Assembly: GCF_037055275.1 (NCBI RefSeq)
Contig: NZ_CP146343.1
Location: 1,088,501-1,152,500, forward strand
Length of the DNA: 64,000 nt
Origin: Pseudomonas sp. ML2-2023-3
GTDB lineage: Bacteria; Pseudomonadota; Gammaproteobacteria; Pseudomonadales; Pseudomonadaceae
Direction of reading: 5' to 3'
This document shows positions 53,406 through 63,331 of the stretch, piece after piece. Made by a program: the position numbers and the translations under genes. How positions within the stretch are numbered: position 1 is the first letter of the stretch; each line of letters begins with the position of its first letter. The notes under the pieces are model-generated. The model was given only the letters and a program-made list of their open reading frames with translations. It was not told the origin of the DNA and did not search any database.

Positions 53406-55186
53406 TGGCCTCCCCGGCGAGCCTCCGGAACATCAATAACTGGCGATGAGAAAGGTCGAGAGAACATGGCCTCAAGACACTCCGGACGCTTCGCCCACTC
53501 GGAAATCATTTTTCCATTCGCGGTTTCAAGAAGGCGGTCGTAGACCTCCCGAGCCCAAATGTTTGCTTGCTCTACAAGCTGAGGAGATATCGCTTGTCGG
53601 CTCCAAATACGATCAAGGTCAAATGGCTCCCCGTAGGTTTTGGAGATTACCGCAACGGTATAGGCTGCGACGTTTGCGAGAAACGCCGGAACCAAAGGTC
53701 GTGCGGCCTTATGGACCGTTTTGAACAGAAGAGCTTTGGCAGCAATCGATTTGAAATAAGCGACGTCAGGAGCAGGCGCTCCCGATCCGGCTTCTGAATC
53801 AGCCATGCCTGACATGAATCGGTCAAAGCATTTCTGCGAACCGAGGCTTACTACGTCTGGCTGCCCATCCCAAGCCATGAAGTACTTTGCCAGTTCGGTT
53901 TTGGTGATTCGTCTTCCTGCGGGCATGGACTCTTTCAAGGCGCGAAGCTTCGCCGGAGTCACGCCCTCCCGTGCGAGAAGAGTGTTGTAGCTGCCAGCGG
54001 CTCGTTCATAGAACCACCTTCCAGTTCCATCTGGGCAATAAACCGAAAGGGACAGTCGCTCCACATCAACATGGAAAGGCTTGTTAGCTGAAAGATCTGA
54101 TTGGCGTACCGCATTTTGACTATTCGCGTAGCGTGAGATATCAGAGACTAGTGCCTCTTCTTTTGCTGGGTCCGCCTCTTTCATAACAATGATTTTTGCG
54201 GGAACACGAACTTTGCTCAGATCTATATCAGCAAATTTCTTCTTCGCAAAGAAAATAGAGGCGGTAGTCTGACCACCGTTGACAATTTGCATACCACGAA
54301 GCCAAACAATTCCGGGCGAGCCATCGCTGGCACGATCAAGCCGCATCTCATCGGCGACTAAGACGATCCCGTTGTTGTAGGCCATGAACCTCTCCGGCGC
54401 ATTTCGAAGAGTGTTCTGTAAGCCAGCGTTTACGCCTTTAGCCTTGACGCTCAAAAAAGAGCGGACGTTTGCTTCCAGCAAGCGTGGACCGAACTTCTCA
54501 TACACAAACCGAAGTGCCTCACCTGGGATAGCAGTCAGGGCGTAATCATAATCGCCAGTTTCCCCCGGCACGAAAACACAGGGCAGTGGCGATCCAGAAA
54601 CCTCATTGAAGTCAATCATTAGCTCGTCACGCGGTTTTCCCTCCGACTTGTGACGGAATAGACGCTCGATATCCATGACTTCGAGTTTTACGTCTTTACC
54701 ACCAATATCTCTGGATTTGAAACTCTTCGACTTAGCAATCCCATCAGTAAGGACGTAAACACGGACCTGCTCAAGCTCGTCGTAAATTTCCCTGATGGTT
54801 AATGCCAACGAGTGGACGTCACTGGAAGGATCCAGCTTGTCCGCAACTCTTCCTGCAGCGCACAACTCCAGAAAACGGACACACTGCGCTGCAGCGGTCT
54901 TCGTATCTTGGTCGGAGATAGAGGTTAGTGTGTAGAATCCCTCATAGAGGCTGACGAATAGATCCAGCTGGTCTGCGTCCTCAGACATTGCATAGCCGCT
55001 AAGGCGCAAATTGGCATTGCCAATCTTTCCTTGAAAGTGGCAAATCACCGGCTCGAAAGTCATTCCAGCATCAACAAGGTGCTGCATAACTACTTCGGCA
55101 AAAACAAGCTCAGCGAAAGGGGATCCCTCGCTCATCTGTGTTGCAATCTCGCCCTTGGTCTCAGCGAGAAAGTCATCAAGCGTCAT
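53402..55186 (-). CDS. AIPR-family protein (abortive phage infection)
   Basis: A 594-residue AIPR-domain protein. The family core is visible as LLEANVRSFLSVKAKGVNAG, NAPERFMAYNNGIVLVADEM and MQIVNGGQTTASIFFAKKKF, followed by ISRYANSQNAVRQSDLSANK. AIPR proteins occur in phage-defence and restriction-like operons; the biochemical activity is not settled, though a nuclease-like or DNA-binding role has been proposed. It is coupled by 4-base overlaps to the PD-(D/E)XK gene upstream and vsr downstream. Confidence 0.9.
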   Translation of the reverse strand: MTLDDFLAETKGEIATQMSEGSPFAELVFAEVVMQHLVDAGMTFEPVICHFQGKIGNANLRLSGYAMSEDADQLDLFVSLYEGFYTLTSISDQDTKTAAAQCVRFLELCAAGRVADKLDPSSDVHSLALTIREIYDELEQVRVYVLTDGIAKSKSFKSRDIGGKDVKLEVMDIERLFRHKSEGKPRDELMIDFNEVSGSPLPCVFVPGETGDYDYALTAIPGEALRFVYEKFGPRLLEANVRSFLSVKAKGVNAGLQNTLRNAPERFMAYNNGIVLVADEMRLDRASDGSPGIVWLRGMQIVNGGQTTASIFFAKKKFADIDLSKVRVPAKIIVMKEADPAKEEALVSDISRYANSQNAVRQSDLSANKPFHVDVERLSLSVYCPDGTGRWFYERAAGSYNTLLAREGVTPAKLRALKESMPAGRRITKTELAKYFMAWDGQPDVVSLGSQKCFDRFMSGMADSEAGSGAPAPDVAYFKSIAAKALLFKTVHKAARPLVPAFLANVAAYTVAVISKTYGEPFDLDRIWSRQAISPQLVEQANIWAREVYDRLLETANGKMISEWAKRPECLEAMFSRPFSSPVIDVPEARRGGQ

Positions 55187-56196
55187 GCGATAACTCCTAA
55201 AAGCTCCAGAGCCGCGTCAAGATCCGAGAGGAAGTCTTGAGCGTGGTCCAGGTTAATTTCGTAAAGAGCTCGCGTTACCCCATTGGGGACTGCCCCAGGA
55301 GTAAGGCGTGGAAAGCCCTCCGACACAGCAAGAACTCGAATTTCTTTCAGTTCAAATTTTCGACTGTATTGGATTGAGTGTGCATCGGAATAGCCAGCAG
55401 CCAACAGCTTTTCCCGGAATATATTCACTGCCCCAGAATCACCACCTAGTCGATGCTCAACTCCCGAGATTATCTCAGGCAAGCTAAGTCCCTCTTCTCT
55501 CGACGCAAACCTAAGAGCGACAAGAAATAAGGGCGATGCGACGGTGTCATCTAATTGCTCTAGGGAACCTATCTTTACAGGGAACCCCGACGAGGACATC
55601 GTAGCCTTGACCTCAATGGCCCCATATCCCAGTAAAAAGTCTTGCGGAGCATCATCAGGCCCCACCCAAGCGCTCAGCACTAAATCCGAAGTAATGTTTA
55701 AATCCAGCAGCATGGTCAAAAAAATGAGCTCTCCCGCTAATCCCAGCTCCGTTTCAGCTCCAAGATAGGGATTTCCTCGTGACATAAATCTCTGCCAAGC
55801 AATTACCCGTCCGATTAAGACACGTAACAACTGTACCTCTGAGCCGCCACCAGCCACTGCCTCATCCAGTGCACCGACGACGTCGCACACCATCGAGGCG
55901 AATAACTCCGGGCTACCTTCCGCTCTGCGGCTAAGCGCTAATCTCACTCCTTTATCTGCAACCGAGTCGGCCCTTTCGACCAAGAATCCTTTCCCCTCGG
56001 GAAGCTTCTCAGATCGAGCCAGCGCGACATACGGAAAGCAGAACAGAACGGCCTCCGAGTTCGTCGGAGAACGCCGGCCAGCTTGCACTTCAACAGGTCC
56101 GGCAGGAGGCAGGGAAATGGCACTCCATCCAGGTAACGACTCGTTACCTGAGAGCGATGACCAAGCCAGCAAAAACTCTTCACTCAGACGGGCCAT
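55183..56196 (-). CDS. PD-(D/E)XK motif protein (DUF4420)
   Basis: A 337-residue predicted restriction-like nuclease. E156 in GLAGELIFL, D186 in APQDFLLG and E195-V-K197 in AIEVKAT form the PD-(D/E)XK arrangement. The start at 56196 has CAGGAAT 5 bases upstream and lies 17 bases inside the Z1 gene end. The protein is the likely DNA-cleaving subunit of the module, between the Z1 ATPase and AIPR genes. Family proteins are repeatedly found in the same company. Confidence 0.85.
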   Translation of the reverse strand: MARLSEEFLLAWSSLSGNESLPGWSAISLPPAGPVEVQAGRRSPTNSEAVLFCFPYVALARSEKLPEGKGFLVERADSVADKGVRLALSRRAEGSPELFASMVCDVVGALDEAVAGGGSEVQLLRVLIGRVIAWQRFMSRGNPYLGAETELGLAGELIFLTMLLDLNITSDLVLSAWVGPDDAPQDFLLGYGAIEVKATMSSSGFPVKIGSLEQLDDTVASPLFLVALRFASREEGLSLPEIISGVEHRLGGDSGAVNIFREKLLAAGYSDAHSIQYSRKFELKEIRVLAVSEGFPRLTPGAVPNGVTRALYEINLDHAQDFLSDLDAALELLGVIA

Positions 56197-59086
56197 ATTC
56201 CTGCATCCAATAAAGAAGATTGACCTCATATTCCACGCTTATCGTGTTCTTACTTGCGGGAAATGCGATGGCAAAAGCCATAATTGGCTTAGTCCAGTCT
56301 GGAACAATAAGCCGTTGGGGGTTCTTGTCTTTATAGAAGTATGGAGTGAGCGGATAGAGCATCAGGACCCCTCGATCAGTTTCCCCACCCAGCTTTCCGC
56401 GAGCTTCGCGAATGCCCTTACCGCTGGGAAAACTCGGGGTAGATTCTCTGCCACGGGCAGGTTCTGGCTTCCATGCCGCACGAGTCAAAGCCAGAGCTTC
56501 TCGCCAGACATCGTCATCGATATCGACCCCCTCGTCCTTCGGGTCGGTGAGCACCCCAATGGCAAAATTACTAGGGTCTAATTTCTCGGGATCGTCAGGG
56601 TCTTCAGTCTTGCGAATAGAGAAATTCTTTGACGGTATGCCACCAGGGAAGGTGTGCTCGTCGCCAACCCCGTTACCTCCCCCCAATAGCGCAACGCTCC
56701 ACCTACTCAACTGCCCGATATCGACCATTTTCGTTATGAACTCAGACAGCAGAGCGGCCTTGGCGCTAGTGGCATTTGGATGGGTCGTGTAAGCATCTAG
56801 AAAGGAGAGCACCATAGACACATCGACGTCTTTCCAAAGGCGAGCATTTGGCCAAGAGTCGGGCTCACCGTCTCTGTCATATTTAGGCACGATACTTGGG
56901 CCCGAAAGGGACTTAATAAGTGAGTCAGTGGCGTCGAGATTCTGCTCTTGGATTCGAGCATTGCGATGAAAAAGAATTGTCTGCGGTCGCGTGCCGCTGT
57001 AACTCAATGAAAGTGTCTGCGAGTTACGCATCTTCAGCTGTGAGGTAACCGTGAGTACCTCATGCGACATCACTTTTAGCCCGTACTGCTCGGGCGTTAG
57101 CTTGGCTTCAGCCATGAAGTCAAACTCATCCCGAAGCTCCTCCGACGCATCGGCGATGTGGCAGAACCAACTAACCAAGTCAGATGACGTATACAAACGA
57201 CAAAGGTCCAAATAACCGGGGCGGTAGCCGAACCAGCGCCCCATCTGCATGAGCGTGTCGTACATTTTTGTCGTACGAACAAAGTAACTGACGCACAACC
57301 CTTCCAAGGTTAGCCCTCGAGCCAGCTTATCGCCGCCTACCGCAATAACTTTCAGCGCAGCCCCTAGCGTTGCGTAGTCGAGCGCATCCTTAGCAGTTCC
57401 ATTGATTGATCTGACTTGGATGTCAGCAAGCACATTGGGCAAAACCGTTAGTATGTCATTCCAGCTCGGCATGGCTGGCGGATGCTCTTCGACCGGCGAC
57501 AACTCCATCACTTGATCTCTGGTTGGAAGGAAGTCTCTATCCCAGAGCGAGCGAAGCTGACTTATGAGGTCAACCGCACCAAGGCCTCTACTGATTTTTT
57601 GCCGCATGCGGCGCACAGCTTCTTCGATCTGCTCCCGCACATGATTCTGCACGTCTACGTAGCGAGTCACGTGAACCAACATGGAGCTGTGCTGATCTTT
57701 CTGGCCCCGCAGCTCGCGAACAGCACAGGCCAACACGAAGGCACATACAGCCTCGTTCAATGACGGAGGAATGAGTTCCTGCCCGTGGTAGGTAGGGACG
57801 TGTGTTTTTTTGTGCTTCGGTGGCATCCACCCCGAATCAATTTCGGGATCGTAGTGATCAAAAATGTCTCGAGAGAGGGGAAGCGCACCCTTGCGCCCCT
57901 CCTTGGTCATTTTCCCAAACATGCGGGCAGGCCCTACATAGTTGGAAGGTGCCGCAAGGTTGATAATGAAAGACTTCGGAAATAGGTCTGGCCCTTCCTT
58001 AGCCGTAGCCCCTTTGTGATGAATGAATATATTGGCGAAAGGTGTAGCTGTGTAACCGACATAGGCTTTGCGTGTAAACGAGTGAAGCACTTGGCGAATA
58101 AGCCTGTTGATTGTCTTCGGTTGATGTTCTTCGTCGGGCGAACCCTTATCGTCAAATAATTGCTCCCCTGTATCCACAGAGGCGTTATCAGCCTCATCAT
58201 CAATAACCAAGAGAGGCAGCTTCGTCACCAGTTTGCGGCCATCACTCGAATCGCTGCTGTCGGCGACACGCTTCTGAATCCAATCAAGCAAAGCGGTCAG
58301 AACTGTTTTTTGCTTCTTAACCACAAACAGCCAAGGTCGCTCTTCAGGCGAAATTCCGTGAAAGTGCTTGGCAATAGCTTTATTGAAGTCTCCGTTTTCG
58401 GCGCGCGTAGTGGCTGAGTTAGTCTTTAAATCCTCTCCAAACTCTGCGACCCCAATAGGCATTCCAGGATCACGATCAATGGTCGTTTCATAACCAAGAA
58501 AACTTTCTTCCAGTCGCATCTGTGTTTGCGAACGCAGATTGTTATGCATACCTGCTAGCACGATGATGATTTTATAGCCGGCATCAGCTGCCTTACATAC
58601 AAGCCCTGAGTAGTTGCTGGTTTTGCCCGACTGTACGTGCCCGACGACAAGACCTCTCCTATCCCAGCTATCGCCACGCAGGGGGTCTTCCAGCAGACCA
58701 AGTATGTCGTCAGTAGCTTCATCGAGCCCATCAACAACCGTATCGGAGAGCTTTGATTCCAAATAGTCTCTGTACCGCCTCCAATAGTGCCAATCTTGTT
58801 TGCGGGCGGAAGTGAGCCAGTCAAAATGTCCCGTGTTGTCCTTAAGCGTCGTCGCTTTACCAACCCAATGACTGAAGCGTTGGATCAACGTAACAACCGC
58901 TTTTCCTTCATCCACATCAGAAAAGGATTCCCCCGCAAACATGGCCGTCGCGAGCTTGACCTTCTCGGCGATGAACGCGGGCGTAATTTTCGACTTGTCC
59001 TTCTCTGCCTTCACCAACCGCTGTGCAGTAGCTATGACGTTTTCCAACAGCTCCTTTTGTGCTGCTGCCTCTTCCGCTGAAGTCAT
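56180..59086 (-). CDS. Z1-domain ATPase of a restriction-like system
   Basis: A 968-residue predicted P-loop motor of the Z1 family. Walker A is GHVQSGKT (residues 149-156) and Walker B is LLVIDDEAD (292-300). YVGYTATPFANIFIHH further on resembles a helicase motif III-type TATP, and GRWFGYRPGYLDLCRLYT a motif VI-like arginine segment. It should translocate on or remodel DNA for the neighbouring nucleases. It is coupled by ATGA to the GHKL gene upstream. Confidence 0.9.
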   Translation of the reverse strand: MTSAEEAAAQKELLENVIATAQRLVKAEKDKSKITPAFIAEKVKLATAMFAGESFSDVDEGKAVVTLIQRFSHWVGKATTLKDNTGHFDWLTSARKQDWHYWRRYRDYLESKLSDTVVDGLDEATDDILGLLEDPLRGDSWDRRGLVVGHVQSGKTSNYSGLVCKAADAGYKIIIVLAGMHNNLRSQTQMRLEESFLGYETTIDRDPGMPIGVAEFGEDLKTNSATTRAENGDFNKAIAKHFHGISPEERPWLFVVKKQKTVLTALLDWIQKRVADSSDSSDGRKLVTKLPLLVIDDEADNASVDTGEQLFDDKGSPDEEHQPKTINRLIRQVLHSFTRKAYVGYTATPFANIFIHHKGATAKEGPDLFPKSFIINLAAPSNYVGPARMFGKMTKEGRKGALPLSRDIFDHYDPEIDSGWMPPKHKKTHVPTYHGQELIPPSLNEAVCAFVLACAVRELRGQKDQHSSMLVHVTRYVDVQNHVREQIEEAVRRMRQKISRGLGAVDLISQLRSLWDRDFLPTRDQVMELSPVEEHPPAMPSWNDILTVLPNVLADIQVRSINGTAKDALDYATLGAALKVIAVGGDKLARGLTLEGLCVSYFVRTTKMYDTLMQMGRWFGYRPGYLDLCRLYTSSDLVSWFCHIADASEELRDEFDFMAEAKLTPEQYGLKVMSHEVLTVTSQLKMRNSQTLSLSYSGTRPQTILFHRNARIQEQNLDATDSLIKSLSGPSIVPKYDRDGEPDSWPNARLWKDVDVSMVLSFLDAYTTHPNATSAKAALLSEFITKMVDIGQLSRWSVALLGGGNGVGDEHTFPGGIPSKNFSIRKTEDPDDPEKLDPSNFAIGVLTDPKDEGVDIDDDVWREALALTRAAWKPEPARGRESTPSFPSGKGIREARGKLGGETDRGVLMLYPLTPYFYKDKNPQRLIVPDWTKPIMAFAIAFPASKNTISVEYEVNLLYWMQEYGPSE

Positions 59087-60567
59087 TCCGAGCCTCCCAA
59101 TTTGGCGACCAACGCTGGGTATTTTTGAAATGGAACGGTTCTGAGCATCGACTTACGCGCCTCTTCGACACTCAACCCTTTACGATTCCTCAAATCATTA
59201 AAAAAGACGCTTGCGACTTCAATGACGGCCGCATTTGGCTCTCCTTCAAAATCGGTTCTAGGCGTTTCCTTGTTTTCCGCGGTATCCAACCAAATGCGCT
59301 GGACTGGCACTGTCTCTTCAACGACGCGAAGCATCGCTCGGACAAGATCAGCGCGAGCACCAACTGCTTCGATAACAGCCGCAACCGCAGGGTGGCCATT
59401 GTCGATGCGATAACGCACACCATCTTTGAGCCTCTCAACACGCCACGCTTGCTCAAGCGGAGGGCCGGCCGAGACAGGCACCGACGCGCCGCGAAAAGCG
59501 AAGACCCGTCGGGCTCTCCCTCTCGTATCCTCGGCCAGCTTAGTAAGCCAAGCCCGAACAGTTACGGGGGGTCTGGCAGTTGATTTTTTAACATCGATTT
59601 TCCAGTCAGCATCCGCGGTGTTAGGGATATCCAGCCTTATCCGTGCAAGTCGATGCGATTCCTCTCGATTCCAGGCCCGTCCTTGCCCAAGTCCCAGCCA
59701 ACCACCAGCCAGAAGGAGGCGACGGTTCCGGTACACATAGAAACCCTGCTGTGAAGTCCAACCCTCCGGCCCGCCCGCTTTGCGAAACTGCTCCTCAGTG
59801 AGACGATCTTTATGGGGGAGAACATGACATTGCACCTCGATTGCCAAGATTTTGGCTACAGGCGAATGCCAAGGCTTAGCAGGATGCCCAATCATAAAGG
59901 GATCCCAAGGGCTCAGCTTCTGGTCGTTTATAAACAGTTGGAGGGAGGGGTTCGGTCCCTCAATAAGCCGATGGAAAACCATCGATAGCCGCATTTCCAC
60001 ATCATCTATAAGGTCGGCGAAGTGATCCAAGCTGTAGCCTGGCGTGACTATTCGATCTAGGCATTCCCACAAAACAAGCGTCCCGGAGGTGACCGAACTC
60101 ATTGAAGCAATCGATGCCTCGGAACCATTGGCAGGTCCTTCAAACATTAGCCAGCCAAGATCTGGAGCGGCAGCAATTGCGTCTAAATCCCATCGCAGAC
60201 AGGAGGCTTGCTCATTCAGCATCTTGGATACGACGGTAAGACGACGGCACTGGGAAAATGAAGCTGTTTTCAAACCCATACCAAAGCGTCCAAGATCTGT
60301 AGCAGAGCGCTCCTCAAGCGGATTCCTTGCCCCGAGGGTCATCGCAGACTCAAGCTCAGAGTCGCTCATTCCTCGACCATCATCCAAAATCGAAATCTTG
60401 CTACGTTCGCCGGCCCAGTCAAACCGCACATGGATATTGGACGCCCCAGCAGATATACCGTTATCAATAACGTCTGCCAGCGCTGAAGCAGTTGTGTATC
60501 CAAGCCCCCTGAGCGCCTCAAGCATCGCGCCAGCTCTCGGGGGCGCACTTCTAGTTCTCTCGCTCAT
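59083..60567 (-). CDS. GHKL ATPase, MutL/MORC-like
   Basis: A 494-residue ATPase with the Bergerat fold: N-box ALADVIDNGISAGA (residues 29-42), G1 box LDDGRGM (61-67) and G2 box GRFGMGLKTA (93-102). The remaining 300 residues include an S5-like transducer region. Prokaryotic MORC-like ATPases of this type were predicted by Aravind and colleagues to work with Z1, methyltransferase and nuclease genes in restriction-like operons, acting as ATP-gated clamps. The gene starts 34 bases after the sigma-ankyrin stop and is probably cotranscribed with it. Confidence 0.9.
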   Translation of the reverse strand: MSERTRSAPPRAGAMLEALRGLGYTTASALADVIDNGISAGASNIHVRFDWAGERSKISILDDGRGMSDSELESAMTLGARNPLEERSATDLGRFGMGLKTASFSQCRRLTVVSKMLNEQASCLRWDLDAIAAAPDLGWLMFEGPANGSEASIASMSSVTSGTLVLWECLDRIVTPGYSLDHFADLIDDVEMRLSMVFHRLIEGPNPSLQLFINDQKLSPWDPFMIGHPAKPWHSPVAKILAIEVQCHVLPHKDRLTEEQFRKAGGPEGWTSQQGFYVYRNRRLLLAGGWLGLGQGRAWNREESHRLARIRLDIPNTADADWKIDVKKSTARPPVTVRAWLTKLAEDTRGRARRVFAFRGASVPVSAGPPLEQAWRVERLKDGVRYRIDNGHPAVAAVIEAVGARADLVRAMLRVVEETVPVQRIWLDTAENKETPRTDFEGEPNAAVIEVASVFFNDLRNRKGLSVEEARKSMLRTVPFQKYPALVAKLGGSE

Positions 60568-60601
60568 TTGAGGTAATCAACTCCGGACAAAATAATGAGC
60601 C

Positions 60602-62986
60602 CTAAGACAAAAGGGCGCGCTCCGACGACATCTCTTGGGATGGTGCCCCAGGTAAATCATCTGGTTCTACCTCAGCATCTTCGGGCGAGCTGATGTCCGA
60701 TTCATCCATGTTTGCTCGCTTAGAAGCGGGAAGAGTGGAGCTAGTCTGAGGGGGCGTCGAGTCATCTACCTGAGACACTTCGAATTGATCTCCGATATAA
60801 GGACCAAGCTTGTCCCTCTTGGCTGGGGTAGACAGCTTTCTCAGAGCTTTCGACTCTATTTGCCTTATTCGCTCGCGTGTAACTTCAAACCTGCTTCCTA
60901 TCTCCTCTAACGTCATCGCCTCTTCTTGCCCCAGGCCAAAACGGAGTATGACAACGTCAGCAGAACGCTGATCGAGCCCGCTGATCATTTCGAGAAGAAT
61001 GGCTCGGAGGGAGGCATGCTCCGCGGCCAAAGCCGGATCAGACGATTCCATTTCCGGAACGACTCGCACCAATGGGATGTCGGAGTTTGGGAGGCAATCG
61101 TCGAGGCTGGTAATCTCCGCAACTGTGTTCAGCAGAAGCTTGATCTTCTCCAAAGGCACTCCGGAACGAATAGAGATTTCCCGCTCGGTCTCTACTTTCC
61201 CGGTGCGCCCCTCCAGCTCAGCCCGTTCCTTTAGCGTCTTGCGGGCCAGCTCCTGCATATGTACCGGAACTCGAATGGCTCGCGCTGTATTGGCAATAGA
61301 GCGAGAAATTTGTTGCCGAATCCACCAGGTAGCGTAAGTGGAGAACCTGAAACCTTTCCTCCAATCAAAACGCTCTACAGCCTTCATCAAACCGATATTC
61401 CCTTCCTGCACCAAGTCATCGGGCGGAACATCTGACCACAGGTATTTTCTGGCGATAGAAAACGCCAGCCGAAGATTGGCGAGGATCATCTTCTCGCGGG
61501 CGGCCTCTTGGCGACGAATAGCGGAAGAAAATAAGGAGCTGATCGGATCCGCGTCGGAGTATTTCGAGAGTTCCAGCAAGAACCCGCGAAGCAAGCCAGC
61601 GCTGCCTAAAGCGACTCGGACTTTTGGTTGATCGCCAACAGCCAACCGTGCTTCAGAAACAGCCGCCACAAAGGCTGCCGCGTCCGGCTCAAGCTCTTCT
61701 TCATCAAATTCATCGTCAAGCAATGTACTGTCGGATTTGGCTTCGACATCCGGCGAGGCATCCCTTCCAGAGCTGAACGTTTCGTAATCTGCCTCCCCGC
61801 TTATAACTTTTTCGGCAGCCTCAAAAATGCGCGCGAGACCATACGGCCATGATGAAAGAGCATCGAGAGCGAGACTTCCGGCTTCCTCCATCTCTTTGCC
61901 TAAAGCAATCTCCTCATCAGCTCGAAGTAACTTGGCCTTAAACGACTTGACGTAGTGTCGTAGAGGGTCGTTTTTGCCAGAAGCTAGGTCCTCCGTATAT
62001 TCCAATACCTCAGCCAGTAAATGCTCTTCATCGCTAGTAGGGGTGCCCAGAAAGGAAGAGTCATCCAAGCCTTCTCCTTCAAAGATCCGAACACTGAGAT
62101 CGCTCAAAACAAAGTGAAGTAGGTTTTCAAACTCCTCGTTGCGCGATCCGTCTGGACGGAGACATAGCTGTATAAGAGCTCCCTCCGGGACCCCTCCTTC
62201 CCGTATGCCTTGAAACAGCATGCCTCGGATTCCCTCATCGTGATCGCGCACGAGGGGAAGGGAGCGCTCAGGAAGAAATAGCTCGATGTCGTCCCAGCTT
62301 TCGTCTGTATCAATCGCCTTATGGAGGCCAATAAGCACCTGCAGCTCGGTGACGCTTAGGGCAATAGATTCGTTCCCTGCCGGGGCCTCGGTCTCAGATT
62401 CAGCCTCCCAAAAACTTTCGAACTCCGACTCTAGAGGCTGATCGTCGAGCTCCAGAATGTGTACCGGGGCGCTCGAACCACAAAAATAAACGGGAGAAGG
62501 ACTCAAGACTTCGAGCACTCCAGCGGGCTTGAGCTCTCCTAATATCTCGAAGTCTTTAGGTTTCTCAACTGTTGGATCCAGATCTCTAGAATCGAGCTCA
62601 TTCGAGCTTTGCGTTACTGGAGGAGTTGCTTCCGAGAAAAGCATCGGGCCTAGACCTAAATCCAGAGGGACAGCTCCATCCTCCCCTTGACTGAGCGCCA
62701 CCGGCCGAGGAAAGCTTTCCAGTATTGCAATACATTCTGGACAACCTCCTTTCAACGCATGGGCGAGCGCGCTTCGGCCCTCGGCATCGATAAGTTCTGG
62801 GCTAGCACCTGCATCCAACAGTAAACGAAGAACCCCCTTTTTCTTGCGAGCTGCTGCGAGCATCAAAGGCGTACAGCCGCTGCCATCACGGGCATCGAGA
62901 TTGTCCCCCCTGGAGATGTGAAGCCTGACGGCGACCTCCACTCCAGCGATTGTGGCCATGCGAAGTAAAGGATTCAGAATAGCCAT
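60602..62986 (-). CDS. Ankyrin-repeat/sigma-70 fusion protein
   Basis: A 794-residue fusion. Residues about 25-92 hold two ankyrin repeats (DARDGSGCTPLMLAAARKKK and DAEGRSALAHALKGGCPECI). Residues 100-340 are an acidic, unassigned middle. A region 1.2-like stretch (LLRADEEIALGKEMEEAGSL) lies near 353, then region 2 (ILANLRLAFSIARKYLWSDV, DDLVQEGNIGLMKAVERFDW, FSTYATWWIRQQISRSIANT) near 501-570, region 3 (RAIRVPVHMQELARKTLKER) and region 4 with the RpoD-like TLEEIGSRFEVTRERIRQIE near 692. The DNA-contacting parts match housekeeping sigma factors. The start at 62986 has AGGAT upstream; a GTG at 63010 is an alternative. It heads the GHKL-Z1 operon. Confidence 0.88.
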   Translation of the reverse strand: MAILNPLLRMATIAGVEVAVRLHISRGDNLDARDGSGCTPLMLAAARKKKGVLRLLLDAGASPELIDAEGRSALAHALKGGCPECIAILESFPRPVALSQGEDGAVPLDLGLGPMLFSEATPPVTQSSNELDSRDLDPTVEKPKDFEILGELKPAGVLEVLSPSPVYFCGSSAPVHILELDDQPLESEFESFWEAESETEAPAGNESIALSVTELQVLIGLHKAIDTDESWDDIELFLPERSLPLVRDHDEGIRGMLFQGIREGGVPEGALIQLCLRPDGSRNEEFENLLHFVLSDLSVRIFEGEGLDDSSFLGTPTSDEEHLLAEVLEYTEDLASGKNDPLRHYVKSFKAKLLRADEEIALGKEMEEAGSLALDALSSWPYGLARIFEAAEKVISGEADYETFSSGRDASPDVEAKSDSTLLDDEFDEEELEPDAAAFVAAVSEARLAVGDQPKVRVALGSAGLLRGFLLELSKYSDADPISSLFSSAIRRQEAAREKMILANLRLAFSIARKYLWSDVPPDDLVQEGNIGLMKAVERFDWRKGFRFSTYATWWIRQQISRSIANTARAIRVPVHMQELARKTLKERAELEGRTGKVETEREISIRSGVPLEKIKLLLNTVAEITSLDDCLPNSDIPLVRVVPEMESSDPALAAEHASLRAILLEMISGLDQRSADVVILRFGLGQEEAMTLEEIGSRFEVTRERIRQIESKALRKLSTPAKRDKLGPYIGDQFEVSQVDDSTPPQTSSTLPASKRANMDESDISSPEDAEVEPDDLPGAPSQEMSSERALLS

Positions 62987-63010
62987 CTCAAATCCTAAAC
63001 ATTCGAGCAC

Positions 63011-63331
63011 CCTCCTGCACCGAACATTCGGCGAAGAAGATCGGACAGAAGAGTTTTAAGCAGGTCGGTATTCGATGAGAGGATGACTTCATGCCAATTT
63101 TTCAATCCTTTGCGGTATGAGTGCTCACACCACCCCTTACTAACGTGAAGGTGCCCCTTAACGGAGTTGTGGGTGCCTATAGGTTGGGACTCGTCACCCC
63201 GTTTCTGAGCTTGAAAGCTGTAGCTGCCGAAGATGCGAATGTGGTCACAATATCCACTAGATACAAGCAGGTAAAGAATTCCATCTCCGATTGTTACATC
63301 TTGAGCTGTGCGTACACCTAACCGGCGCTCT
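63011..63331. other. Promoter-proximal region of the sigma-ankyrin operon
   Basis: About 320 bases between the gene start and the first 52-bp repeat. No gene is credible here: a 66-codon plus-strand frame at 63121-63321 has a GTG start, no Shine-Dalgarno and no recognisable domain. No clear promoter hexamers were identified. Confidence 0.4.

Noticed and set aside
63121..63321. A 66-codon plus-strand frame upstream of the repeat array
   Set aside because: GTG start, no Shine-Dalgarno and no similarity recognised; it lies in the likely promoter region of the sigma-ankyrin operon.
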